Positions 24,501-33,700 of a stretch of DNA of 64,000 nucleotides are shown in pieces. The position numbers were made by a program, and so were the translations under genes. The number at the start of each line of letters is the position of its first letter. Within the stretch, counting starts at the first letter, position 1. The notes under the pieces are model-generated. The model had not been told where the DNA came from and did not search any database. It worked only from the letters and a program-made list of their open reading frames with translations. This DNA comes from Thermoplasmata archaeon (GTDB taxonomy: Archaea > Thermoplasmatota > Thermoplasmata > GCA-020350865), in contig CP070751.1 of the NCBI GenBank assembly GCA_020348445.1, positions 5,092,204 through 5,156,203 of the forward strand, in the 5' to 3' direction.

Positions 24501-27338
24501 GTTGTACAGTGAGCAGGCGCCCCATTCCAGAAATCCAACAGACACGTTCTTTGCGACAAGAGGAGTTCCACCTGGATTGTCGGTTATTTCTATGTAATCC
24601 ACTACCGGGGTAAGCACAATGTATAAGACGCTATCATTGAAACCACTAACACTTGTATTCAACCACACTTCACCAGGATCCTTACTGACATTGATTCCAT
24701 TCACATCTGAAGGTGTTCCTCCAAGAAGCGATGAGGTGCCACCATCTGCGGTCCAGTTCGCACTCACTCTGCCGATATATCCAATCGTATCATTGAACAT
24801 GCAGCAGTAACCCCATTCAGTAAAGCCCACAGGAACAGTACTTCCTGTAAGGGGACTCCCGCCTGGAAGATCGGTTATTTCGATATAATCCACTGATGGA
24901 GGTATAACATTGTACTGGATGCTAAAATTGTGTGTGTTATTGTAACTTGCGTTGAGCCACACGATTGATCCGTTAATGCCTACATCGATTCCGTTCATCA
25001 TGGCAGGGGATATCCCAAGAAGCGACGAATTGCCGCCTTCTGCAGTCCAGTTTGCACTCACCACATCAATGAATCCTACTGTTTTGTTGTATGCGGAGCA
25101 ACTTCCTGACTTTTGGTATTTAACTGGGACGATTCCGCCTGAAAGTGGGGGTCCACCCGGGCCATCTGTGATCATTATATAGTCCACTTTCGGAGGCGTA
25201 ACATTATACTGGACACCAAAAACGTATCCTTTATAACTAGCATTGAGCCAAACGACATCTGGTATGAAACTTACATTTAGTCCGCAGAAAAACCCTGGTG
25301 TTGGTGCGATAAGTATGGAGTCTCCACCTTTTACAGTCCAGTCTGCCCAGGCCACATCGATAAAGCCCCCTGTGATATTGTAGGCTGAGCAGTTGCCCCA
25401 TTCCAAAAAGCCCACAGATACATTGCCGCCTGTCAAAATATTTCCGTCTGGAACATCGGTTATCTGGATGTAATCCACGGCCCAGGGGCTTACTGAATAT
25501 TGGATACTATAGGTATGTCCATTATAGCTTGCATTTAGCCAAACTCTGCCGGTTGTGGTACCTACATCGATTCCGTTTAAGATCTCTGGCTCGGGGCCAA
25601 GAAGGGTGGCATCACCACCATCTACGCTCCAGTCTGCATTCACAGTTCCGATGTAACCTACTGTAAGATTATAAGCAGAGCAGTTGCCCCATTCTTTGAA
25701 GTCTAACGGTACAATATCACCTATTATGGGTTGACCATTAGGGACATCAGTGATCTGTATGTAATCGGCTGTTGGCGGCAGAATATTCAAAGAGAAATTA
25801 TCAGTCCATAAGGGATTTATACCACTGGTTCCGTTTATATCCACTAAACCTGTGGTAAATCCCGCGATAAAGGTTGTTGAGTTACCGAACAAATTAGTGA
25901 GTGAACCTAGGGGGGGATTTTGAATCCAATTAACCTCAACCAGATCAACGAATACTCCACTTGTTAAATTGAAGCCTGAGGCGTAAATCGTGATGTTACC
26001 TCCCACGGGAAGAATCACTGCTTCTAAAGGTGTTCCCCCTGGAGAATCGGTCAGGATTATATAATCCAGGGTGGGGAGCGGCACAATGGTGGCAAAGTAG
26101 ATGTCGTAGGTTGTCAAGCTGCGGCGGTCTTCCCAGGCCACAAAAATTCTGTCAGATGAGTAAGTTGCTATGGTGGGATTTTGCTGAGATTCGAAATTTT
26201 TGTCATCGTTCACCCTCAGATTGGGGTGTGCCCAAGTCGCGCCACCATCTGTAGAATTAGAATAATATATATCTGGATCCCCTTTGCGGAGGTCTTGCCA
26301 GGCCATATGTATGATGTTGTCAGTATCCACTGCTATGGAAAGAGCAGTTTGATCTGATGAGCCAGAATCGGTATTGACTCTTAAATTTGGATTGCTCCAA
26401 GTTGCACCGGAATCAGTGGAATTGGCTAAATAAATATCCCAGTCGCCGTTGCGCTTATCCTCCCATGCAACAAAAACATTTCCCAATAAGTCCGAGGCTA
26501 ATTTGGGGTATCGCTGACTCTCGTTAAGGGTATCGGAATTGATCCTGATATCGTTTGTGAGCCAGGTCATACCCCCATCCATGGACTTGGAAAGGAAGAT
26601 GTCACGATCCCCGGTGCGGTCATCTTGCCAGGCGACATATACATTTCCAATGGGATCAACAATTATCGAAGGAAACCGTTGACTTGAGTTCGTGGTATCG
26701 TTGCCAACCCTAACATTGGGATGGGTCCAGTTGACTCCTTGATTGGAGGACTTTGCAAAGTAGATGTCCCAGTCACCATTACGGACATCTTCCCAGACCG
26801 CGTAGATTGTACCAGAAGAATCCACTGCAATATCAGGATATCTCTGACTTACACCGAGAATGTCGGTGTTGATCTTAATATTGGGATCTGACCAGTTCGC
26901 CCCACCATTTGTTGAGTTTGCAAAGTATATGTCGGAGTTGGAATTGCGATAATCTTCCCAGACCACATATATGGTTTCAGAGGAATATGTGGCGATGGCC
27001 GGATTGGATTGAACAGAATTTACTGAATCGTTGTTGATTTTTATATCTGGATCCCTCCAGGTCTCGCCTTTATCACTGGAATTGGTAAAGTAAATGTCAG
27101 GATCTATATTGCGGTAATCCTCCCAGACAAGGTAAATGTCACCTGCTGCGCCCACAGCCATGGCGGGGTGATATTGCTCAGCCACAATGGTCTCGTTGTT
27201 CACCATCAAGTTAACTGAAAATGGAGTATCAGCAGAAACTGAAGGGAAAATGGCGCTAAAAGTGAGGTTTATACCCGTAGATAATAGGAGGAAGGTAACT
27301 GCGAAAGCCCAGGCTTCTTTTATCGTTTTATGGTTCAT
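21561..27338 (-). CDS. Large type I surface protein: Asp-box propeller, 13 Ig-like repeats, FN3, TM, acidic proline tail
   Basis: The 1925-residue protein starts with a signal peptide. About seven or eight Asp-box repeats follow (SSDKGETW, STDGGATW, with WEDYRN/WEDRRS), expected to form a beta-propeller at about residues 45-420. Thirteen beta repeats of about 95 residues follow. Eleven are close copies of the pattern VDYIxITDxPxGxPL, EWGNCSAYN, SSLL, GIDVG, VWLNASY. The last two are divergent (FYAAAYN). Next come a fibronectin type III domain, one membrane helix and a cytosolic tail with three PPPPDDED units. Each main repeat has one Cys inside an N-C-S sequon. Internal ATG 27338 is preferred (AGG-TAAT-ATG, as in the sister gene). 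The likely role is a cell-surface adhesin or sensor. It shares its layout with the next two genes. Confidence 0.85.
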   Translation of the reverse strand: MNHKTIKEAWAFAVTFLLLSTGINLTFSAIFPSVSADTPFSVNLMVNNETIVAEQYHPAMAVGAAGDIYLVWEDYRNIDPDIYFTNSSDKGETWRDPDIKINNDSVNSVQSNPAIATYSSETIYVVWEDYRNSNSDIYFANSTNGGANWSDPNIKINTDILGVSQRYPDIAVDSSGTIYAVWEDVRNGDWDIYFAKSSNQGVNWTHPNVRVGNDTTNSSQRFPSIIVDPIGNVYVAWQDDRTGDRDIFLSKSMDGGMTWLTNDIRINSDTLNESQRYPKLASDLLGNVFVAWEDKRNGDWDIYLANSTDSGATWSNPNLRVNTDSGSSDQTALSIAVDTDNIIHMAWQDLRKGDPDIYYSNSTDGGATWAHPNLRVNDDKNFESQQNPTIATYSSDRIFVAWEDRRSLTTYDIYFATIVPLPTLDYIILTDSPGGTPLEAVILPVGGNITIYASGFNLTSGVFVDLVEVNWIQNPPLGSLTNLFGNSTTFIAGFTTGLVDINGTSGINPLWTDNFSLNILPPTADYIQITDVPNGQPIIGDIVPLDFKEWGNCSAYNLTVGYIGTVNADWSVDGGDATLLGPEPEILNGIDVGTTTGRVWLNASYNGHTYSIQYSVSPWAVDYIQITDVPDGNILTGGNVSVGFLEWGNCSAYNITGGFIDVAWADWTVKGGDSILIAPTPGFFCGLNVSFIPDVVWLNASYKGYVFGVQYNVTPPKVDYIMITDGPGGPPLSGGIVPVKYQKSGSCSAYNKTVGFIDVVSANWTAEGGNSSLLGISPAMMNGIDVGINGSIVWLNASYNNTHNFSIQYNVIPPSVDYIEITDLPGGSPLTGSTVPVGFTEWGYCCMFNDTIGYIGRVSANWTADGGTSSLLGGTPSDVNGINVSKDPGEVWLNTSVSGFNDSVLYIVLTPVVDYIEITDNPGGTPLVAKNVSVGFLEWGACSLYNNTGGYIRTGSGDWKAEGGTSSLFGPTPEITNAIQVGIVGGDVWFNVSYNGHSDSVLYNVSPPTVDYIEITDIPDGTQLVGSLVSFGFQEWGNCSGYNDTADFIGVLDATWTAKGGNSLLLGATPAVLNGIDVGTIEGPVWFNASWGGYNDSVQYEVIFATIDYIQITDVPNGTPLLGGSVPLGHREWGNCSAYNITHGYVGHVTASWTVEGGGSSLLNVTPSSSNGVDVGLILESVWLNASYTTFTYSIRYDIIPPTPDVIEITDIPNGNPVLGGTVLVGERIWGHCSAFNDTVGYIGVVNAQWTAEGGTSSLLDSTPGTFNGIDVGIIQGIVWFNASYGGRSYSIQFTVSPPLVDYIEITDVPNGTPLPGGIMPLGIREWGNCSSYNNTAGFIGTVNADWTAEGQASTLLGISPAHLNGIDLGTTDGTVWFNASFDGATDSVQYLVSPPTVDFIKITDVPGGAALEGGVVPVGFREWGNCSAYNDSVGFIDSVAATWSTFGGTSTVFIGAPTVLNGINVGKIPGIVWLLANFEEKTFGVQYTVSQPTVDKIIIRSEPDDSGKPVGDRTYIVYQQESFYAAAYNNTAGYISDVDATWESSDENVGIMDISTIQPKFIAQLVQRDLICIVNASYLGIKNSTGYLTVLKPMIDEIIIRDAEKGEGNITTSRWYSAGETDQFYAAAYNDTAKFLYDVEVFWSSDDVTVGLVTSFGIWTNFTAQELSEDGICKITAFYSAQLSDSTGIITVLAPIDDPPPDAPIQPTLKVLGKDKIEITWTPNTESDMDHYIIQRATSPDGPWINVTNASRDETSFTDSGLEPGASYYYRIIAVDEAGNESPHSQEAHGTTETGSSPEEESPWVLLLVIPIIIIVLLLILFLIRRKPKEKELTYEEKALRIALQEQRLSNNRIPPPPRKKKAILRVTKDKAEPSKGSEKEEEAPFKAEEEEEEEPPPPDDEDEEPPPPDDEDEEPPPPDDEDF

Positions 27339-27385
27339 ATTACCTATTCTCCCCATTACTACGATACTAATAGATATGTTTCTAT

Positions 27386-27413
27386 TAGATATAAACCTAT
27401 CTTTTGGATGGCC
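27386..27413 (-). promoter_or_regulatory. Promoter with shared surface-gene motif, copy 1
   Basis: The minus strand reads GGCCATCCAAAAGATAGG followed by TTTATATC. The TATA part lies about 50 bases before ATG 27338. The upstream block CCAA-GATAGG matches the promoters of the two neighbouring surface-protein genes. Confidence 0.6.
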
Positions 27414-27530
27414 AAGAATTGTAATTTCTAATTATTTGGGGATTAAAATATCCATTAACTAATCATCTCATCGCCCAGAATTTACAAATTTAGCCCTCAT
27501 CACAGCGATTAAGTCTACGGATCCTATTCT

Positions 27531-27840
27531 TAATCATCCGGTGGTGGAGGTTCCCCATCATGAGCATCCATTGCCTCTTCAACATCTAGCGGTGGAGGTT
27601 CCTCATCCTCATAATCCATTAACCCTTCATCATCTAAGTGTGGAGGTCAATCCCCAGGATCCATTGGCTCTTCATCATCCGGTGGTGGCTTCTCATCCTC
27701 AGAATCCATTAACCCTTCATCATCTAAGTGTGGAGGTTAATCCCCAGGATCCTTTGGCTCTTCATCATCCGGTGGTGGAGGTTCTTCATCCTCAGAATCC
27801 ATTGGCTCCTCATCCTCCAGTGGTGGAGGCTCCTCATCAC
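27531..27840 (-). repeat. Tandem repeats of the acidic proline tail, continuing past two in-frame stops
   Basis: Units encoding EEPPPPDDEEPMDSEDE-like sequence repeat through the end of the 941-residue surface protein. Beyond its TAA (27737-27739) the same frame continues through PPHLDDEGLMDSEDE units, a TGA, and another unit, ending at TAA near 27534. The copies after the stops are still close at DNA level, so the array has recently expanded or contracted. Confidence 0.75.
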
Positions 27841-30562
27841 CAGAGTCCATTGACTCTTCGCCATCCACCAGGGGGGATTCCCCGTCATCTATGGGCGACG
27901 GTTCCTCCTTGGAAGGTTTCGAACCCTTTTCATCTTCCTCCTTTCTTCTGCGGAGAAGTAGCAATAGGAGTATAAGGACGAGGAATATCAATAGTATGGC
28001 AGGAATCAGGCAAGGAAACTCGGTATCCTTTTCTTCTTCAGCAAGACTCACGTAGATTGTGAACGTGCAATTGTCGAAACCATCCTTTCCGTCTGTTACC
28101 TGTATCGTGAAGACGTTAGATCCAAAGTTATCTTTTAAAGGGGTGCCATAGATTGTTCCGTTCCAAGGATCTATCTGCAGCCATATGGGTCCTGAGACCC
28201 TGCTCCAGGTAAGAGGATCAGAGTCAGGATCTGTGGCCGTGAACGTGAAGTTCACCATTATACCTTCTTTTGCTTTAGTAGGTGCTGATTCCTTGTTCGT
28301 TATCCTTGGAGGTCTGTTTTGGGATTCTATCCCAACTACGATTGTAAATGTATAATTGTCATATCCACCCTTTCCATCGCTCACTTGTATCGTAAAGATA
28401 TTTGGGCCGAGGTCCTCCAGTAATGGCATTCCATATATGGTACCATTGTCTGATCCGATGTGCAACCAACTCGGTCCCGAAATCCTACCCCAGGTGAGGG
28501 GATCTGTATCTGGGTCCTCTGCTGTGAACGTGAATTTAACTGTGTAGTTCGCTATTGCAGTTGAGGGTTCGGATTCTCTGTTTGTAATAATTGGAGGATT
28601 ATTTTGAGGTTCGTTTGGATCAGATTGAGTAAAGGTAGCAAATATCCAGTAACCGTCAGGTTGATTGCCATAGGAACTCGTCTCCCACCCATCTGTCAGA
28701 TTGACCCGCCAATAAAAGAAACCAAAAGGGCGTGTATCGAAGGTTCCGGACTCTGTAACAGGTCCTGAGCCGGATTCTATGATATCTGTGAACTCTGAAT
28801 CTGTTGCCACTTCCCAGTTGTAGCTTTGAGGTAAATCACCTTCACTGTCCATATTTGGTGAATTCCAAGATACAATTTGGCTTGAATTGGCCTCTATAAC
28901 GCTCTCATCCCTTGGGGTAACAGGTTCTGAGGGTGCTAGAACCTCATTCATATGAAAGTCAACCCAGGAGACGGGACTCCACACACCTGAGCTGTTTTGC
29001 ACTGCAACCTTAAGTTTGTACGTGGTCCCATCGTCTAGTGGAGGACCGTTTGTGGGATATGGAGCTGTGTTGTATATGACATTTACAAATGATCCTGAGG
29101 TAGCCGAATGAGTTCTGTTACATTCCCATAATAACGTTGATCCAAAAGCATCCCAGACGCCGACATTGTATCGTATAAGGGGGTCAGAATGGGGGTCCTT
29201 GAATCTAAAACCGAATGTGGGCTCATGTGATATGATGTGCCCAATCCCTTCTGTTGGGCCTAAATAACCTTCCACGCTGAGCATGTCTGCATATGGAACA
29301 GGATGAACAGAGTCGATTGTAGCCGAGTAGATGTCGTCAGGACCGCTTCGACGATCCTCCCAAGCTACATGAATTGGGCCCATGGAGCCTACGGAAATTG
29401 TAGGGGTTTTTTGGCTTTCAACTCCGGGGTCTTCATCGCATACCCTAAGATTAGGATCTGTCCAAGTAACTCCATAATTGAGGGAATATGCGAAGTAAAT
29501 GTCAAAGTTGCCATTGCGTTTATCCTGCCAAGTCACATAAATTGTTCCTGTATGGCTTACTGTAAGGGAAGGAGAAAGTTGCGATGCAGCCCCTGTGTCA
29601 GTGTTGATCTTTTTATTTGGATCTGTCCAGTTTGCCCCGCCATCTGTGGATTTGGCAAAGTAGATGTCATTATTGTCGTCTCTATAGTCTTGCCAAGCCA
29701 AGTAGATATCACCGTTGGGTCCGACACCTATCGAAGGCTCGTTTTGACTCTTTACTGTGGTGTCTTTATTGACTCTGACACTGGTACTCCAGGTTTCACC
29801 GCCATCTGTGGATGAGGCGGCATGTATATCAAAATCGCCTGTTATTTTATCTTCCCAGGCCACGTAAATGGTGCCTTCTGCGTCCACGGCTACTGTGGGA
29901 TTGAGCTGTAGGGAGGAAGCAGGGTCCCGGTTGACCTTTGTATTTGGATCACTCCAGTCATCTCCCCTGTTGGTGGACATGGCAAAGTATATGTCGAAGT
30001 TGCTGTTTCTGTCGTCTTCCCAGACCACATAGATGTTATCAGAGGAGTCCACTTTAAGACATGGATCAGTTTGAGTCCCCCCAGCCGTACTTATTTTAGT
30101 GGGGGGATAGGCCCAGGATTCTCCACCGTTCTCTGATCTGGTGAAGTAGATGTCCCAATCGACTCCGCCATCGTCCTGCCATGCAAGATATAACGTGCCA
30201 GCAGAATCCACGGCAATGGATGGATTGCTTTGGTTTCCAGAGCCGACATCAACCAAGATATTTGGATCAGTCCAGGTCTCCCCCCAGTCAGAGGATTTGG
30301 CAAAGTAGATATCTGAGTTGTAAAGGTCATTGCGATAGTCGTACCAGGCCAAATATGCGGTGCCTGTAGAATCCACGGCAATTGTAGGTGCATTCTGTAC
30401 TGTTAAAGTGGAGTCAGTGTTCACCTTAACGTTATCTGAAAACGGAGGATCGCCTTTTACCTTTGGTGTTTCCAGGGAAATCAGAAATGTAACGCTGGCA
30501 ACAAACAGAGATGCAACAATGCACATGGTTTTAATCTTTCTTGGAATTACTCTCAAAGTCAA
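27737..30562 (-). CDS. Type I surface protein: Asp-box propeller, two putative Ig (He_PIG) domains, TM, acidic proline tail
   Basis: The 941-residue product is the shortest of three related surface proteins. After a signal peptide come about eight Asp-box repeats (SSDWGETW, STDGGANW, WQDDGG, WEDRRS). A domain ending WRVNLTDGW and two tandem He_PIG/cadherin-like domains (TDPDSDPLTW, GTIYGTP, FTIQVTDGKDG) follow. One membrane helix and a tail of PPPPDDEE units end the protein. The start is ambiguous. The first ATG codons (30583-30592) lie too close to the TATA box, while TTG 30562 has AGAGG four bases upstream, the same spacing as the sister genes. Surface adhesion or recognition is likely but unproven. 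Confidence 0.85.
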   Translation of the reverse strand: MTLRVIPRKIKTMCIVASLFVASVTFLISLETPKVKGDPPFSDNVKVNTDSTLTVQNAPTIAVDSTGTAYLAWYDYRNDLYNSDIYFAKSSDWGETWTDPNILVDVGSGNQSNPSIAVDSAGTLYLAWQDDGGVDWDIYFTRSENGGESWAYPPTKISTAGGTQTDPCLKVDSSDNIYVVWEDDRNSNFDIYFAMSTNRGDDWSDPNTKVNRDPASSLQLNPTVAVDAEGTIYVAWEDKITGDFDIHAASSTDGGETWSTSVRVNKDTTVKSQNEPSIGVGPNGDIYLAWQDYRDDNNDIYFAKSTDGGANWTDPNKKINTDTGAASQLSPSLTVSHTGTIYVTWQDKRNGNFDIYFAYSLNYGVTWTDPNLRVCDEDPGVESQKTPTISVGSMGPIHVAWEDRRSGPDDIYSATIDSVHPVPYADMLSVEGYLGPTEGIGHIISHEPTFGFRFKDPHSDPLIRYNVGVWDAFGSTLLWECNRTHSATSGSFVNVIYNTAPYPTNGPPLDDGTTYKLKVAVQNSSGVWSPVSWVDFHMNEVLAPSEPVTPRDESVIEANSSQIVSWNSPNMDSEGDLPQSYNWEVATDSEFTDIIESGSGPVTESGTFDTRPFGFFYWRVNLTDGWETSSYGNQPDGYWIFATFTQSDPNEPQNNPPIITNRESEPSTAIANYTVKFTFTAEDPDTDPLTWGRISGPSWLHIGSDNGTIYGMPLLEDLGPNIFTIQVSDGKGGYDNYTFTIVVGIESQNRPPRITNKESAPTKAKEGIMVNFTFTATDPDSDPLTWSRVSGPIWLQIDPWNGTIYGTPLKDNFGSNVFTIQVTDGKDGFDNCTFTIYVSLAEEEKDTEFPCLIPAILLIFLVLILLLLLLRRRKEEDEKGSKPSKEEPSPIDDGESPLVDGEESMDSGDEEPPPLEDEEPMDSEDEEPPPPDDEEPKDPGD

Positions 30563-30595
30563 ACAGCCTCTCTTTGAAATCATATTCATCATATG

Positions 30596-30621
30596 GTATT
30601 TAAAACCTATCTTGGATAGCC
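30596..30621 (-). promoter_or_regulatory. Promoter with shared surface-gene motif, copy 2
   Basis: The minus strand reads GGCTATCCAAGATAGG followed by TTTTAAATAC. CTATC-CAA-GATAG is a perfect short dyad just upstream of the TATA element. This position puts transcription start near 30575, which argues for the TTG start at 30562. Confidence 0.6.
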
Positions 30622-30734
30622 ATTGAAAATAATTTCGAATTCTAAATAGCAATAGATATCAAGTAAATAAATAATATCTCGTACAGGTTCTCCGAAGTCC
30701 AAAGGATGCATAGAATAAATCTAAGTTTCAGCTT

Positions 30735-33700
30735 TTACGGTGGGGGAGGCGGCGATGGTCTTTCTTCCACCTCCTCGGACATTCCATCCTCGTACTCCTC
30801 ATACATCTCCTCTTCTGAAGTTCCACCCTCGTATTCCTCGTAATCCTCCTCCCCGATTCCCTCATCGGACTGTTCAACCTCTCCTTCTCCTTCTTCGGGA
30901 GGTATTGCCACCTCCGTTTTCTTCTTTCGTCTTAAGGATAGAATCAGTAATATGACGATCGCTAAAAAAGCTAACCCCAAGATCAAAATCCATTGGGACT
31001 CTTCCTCCTCAGTTTTAGCAGATGCTGCTGTGGAATATGGTGATTCATTACCAGCATCATCAACGGCCGTGATTGCATAATAATAAGTCGTATCTGGACT
31101 TAGGTCAGAATCAGTGTATGATGTTGTGTCAGCATCCCCCTCGTGCACCATCTCCCAGGGATCGTCGGGTGATTTTCTTCTGTATACCCTGTAGTTTGCA
31201 ACATCAGGATCATCAACCTTAGACCAAGATATCTCGATTTTATCTGACCCTTTGACCTTCAAACTCGGTTTTGCAGGTGCAGCAGGTTTTATAGTGTCCA
31301 CAGATGCCGAGACAGTGATAATCCCAGTTGAATTGGATAAAGTGGGGGAATATGTGGCTGTTATTCTACAGGTTCCCTCGGTTGCCAATTCTTTTACAGT
31401 AAAGTTTGTCCAAATACCCAAAGGTGTAACTTCACCCACCGAGGTATCATCAACTGACCATGTGACCTCCACATCCCAAAGATAGAAGGCAGTATTGTTA
31501 TAGGCAGCGGCATAGAATTGGTCTGTTTCTCCACCTGAGAACGTGCGTGTTGTTGTGATGTTTCCCTCTCCATTTGCTGCATCACGGATAATGATCTCAT
31601 CCACCCTGGGCGCCAATACCAAAAGATCCCCTGTGGAGTTCCTGATATCAAGATAAGTAACATTGATTTTACATATGCTATCCTCGATTACAAGCCTGGC
31701 AATGAATTTCGGCGGAGAGATCGTGGTTTCAATTATACCAACACTATTATCACTAATTTCCCAGGTCGCAATTACATTGCGGAGATATCCCACAGTTTTG
31801 TTGTACGCTGCAGCAAATAATATCTCCGTCTGATTGACAATATAGACCTTGTCCGTTATTATCTCTCCTCCGCCACCATCGGCATTGCGAATAATTATCT
31901 CATCCACTGTGGGTACCAACACAGTTAGTGTTCCTGTGGCGTTCATTTTATCGTCGTATGTTGCATTGACTTTACATTGGGAGTCCACTGAAATCATCTT
32001 GGCCGTGAAGTTGGTCCAATGGCCATATAAGGTCACCACACCTGTATCTGTGTCGTCGCTTTGCCACTCTACAGCAACAAGGCTGACAAATTCATCGTGG
32101 GTATCATTCCAACCGCATGCATAGAATATATAGTTAAGTCCCCCAATGTAATATGAATCGCCGATCCAGCCGCCACTGCCATCTGGAGTGTCGGATATTA
32201 ATATACGGTCAATTACCAGGGGATTGACTGTTAAAATCCCAGTCCAGTTCAAATCATACAGAATATTTGACGCAGATACTTTGCATACACCAGCCTTTTC
32301 TGCATCAAATGTCGTGAATGTACTTGGTCCCGAATTCACTGTACCAACATCAGGATTATTGCATTCCCAAACCACTTCTATTAAGATTACAAACTGGGAA
32401 TCTGTTTCGTTCCATCCACAGGCATAGAATGTGTCGCTGTCGTATTTATAATAGAGCTGATCGCCTACCCAGCCGCTTGCGCAATTTGGAGAGCGGGAGA
32501 TAATGATTCTATCGATGCCAAAACTGCTAACAGATAATATTCCAGTCCAGTTCGTTGTATAGGATGCATGTGATGCTGAGACATTGCATACCCCATCATC
32601 AACTGCTGTAAACACACTGGAACCACTACCCACTAGCGGATCCAAGGTCCCGACACTTGTATTGTTACTTGCCCAATTTACCTCCACGAGCTCAACAAAA
32701 ACATCATAGGTTTCGTTCCATCCGCAGGCATAGAATGTGTCAGTGCCTCCCTTAACAAAATAATAGTCGCCTATCCAACCACTTAATCCATCTGGACTGC
32801 GAGAAATGAAGATTCTATCTATCTTGAGGGGGACCACAGTCAATACCCCGGTCCAATTCACGCCATATGTAGCATGGGTGGCATTGACCATGCATTTTCC
32901 AGTAGCAACTGCATTGAACGCGGTCGAGTTTGCCGGTCCTATTTCTACCGAACCAATCCCGGTATCGTTGCTTTTCCAGTTTACATCCACCAGCTCAACA
33001 AACTCATCATGGGTTTTGTTCCAACCGCATGCATAGAATGTGTCAGTTGCAGTCATATCATATATATAATCACCTATCCAACCCGTGCTTCCATTGGGTG
33101 CAAGTGAGATTACGATATCGTCAATCACCAATGGATCGACCGTCAGAATCCCTGTCCTGTTCGTGGCATAGGAAGCGTGGGATGCCGAGACTTTGCACGT
33201 TCCAACACCCACAGCATTGAACGTCGTTGTGGTCCCTGAGCCAACAGCCACTTCTCCCACATTCTCATCATCACTTGTCCAGGTAACATCCACCAAGACC
33301 GCGAACTCATCATGAGTCTTATTCCATCCACAGGCATAGTAAATCTCTGAGTCATGTTTTACATAGGACCTGTCATCTATCCAGCCGCTGCTTCCATCAG
33401 GAGTCAAGGATATTAAAATCTCGTCGATTTCCAGGGGATCGACTGTTAATACACCGGTATAATTTATGTCGAACATGGCATGATAAGCTGAAACATTGCA
33501 TGTTCCCACATTCACAGCCTCGAATTTCGTTGAAAAATCGGGTCCCTGAACAACGGTACCAATTAATTCATCATTACTGTTCCATTCCACGTCAACTAAG
33601 GCCACGAACTCGTCGTGAGTGTTGTTCCAACCGCAGGCGTAGAAAGTATCGTTTTCGTACTTTTTATAGGTTTGATCGCCGATCCAACCATCACTACTAT

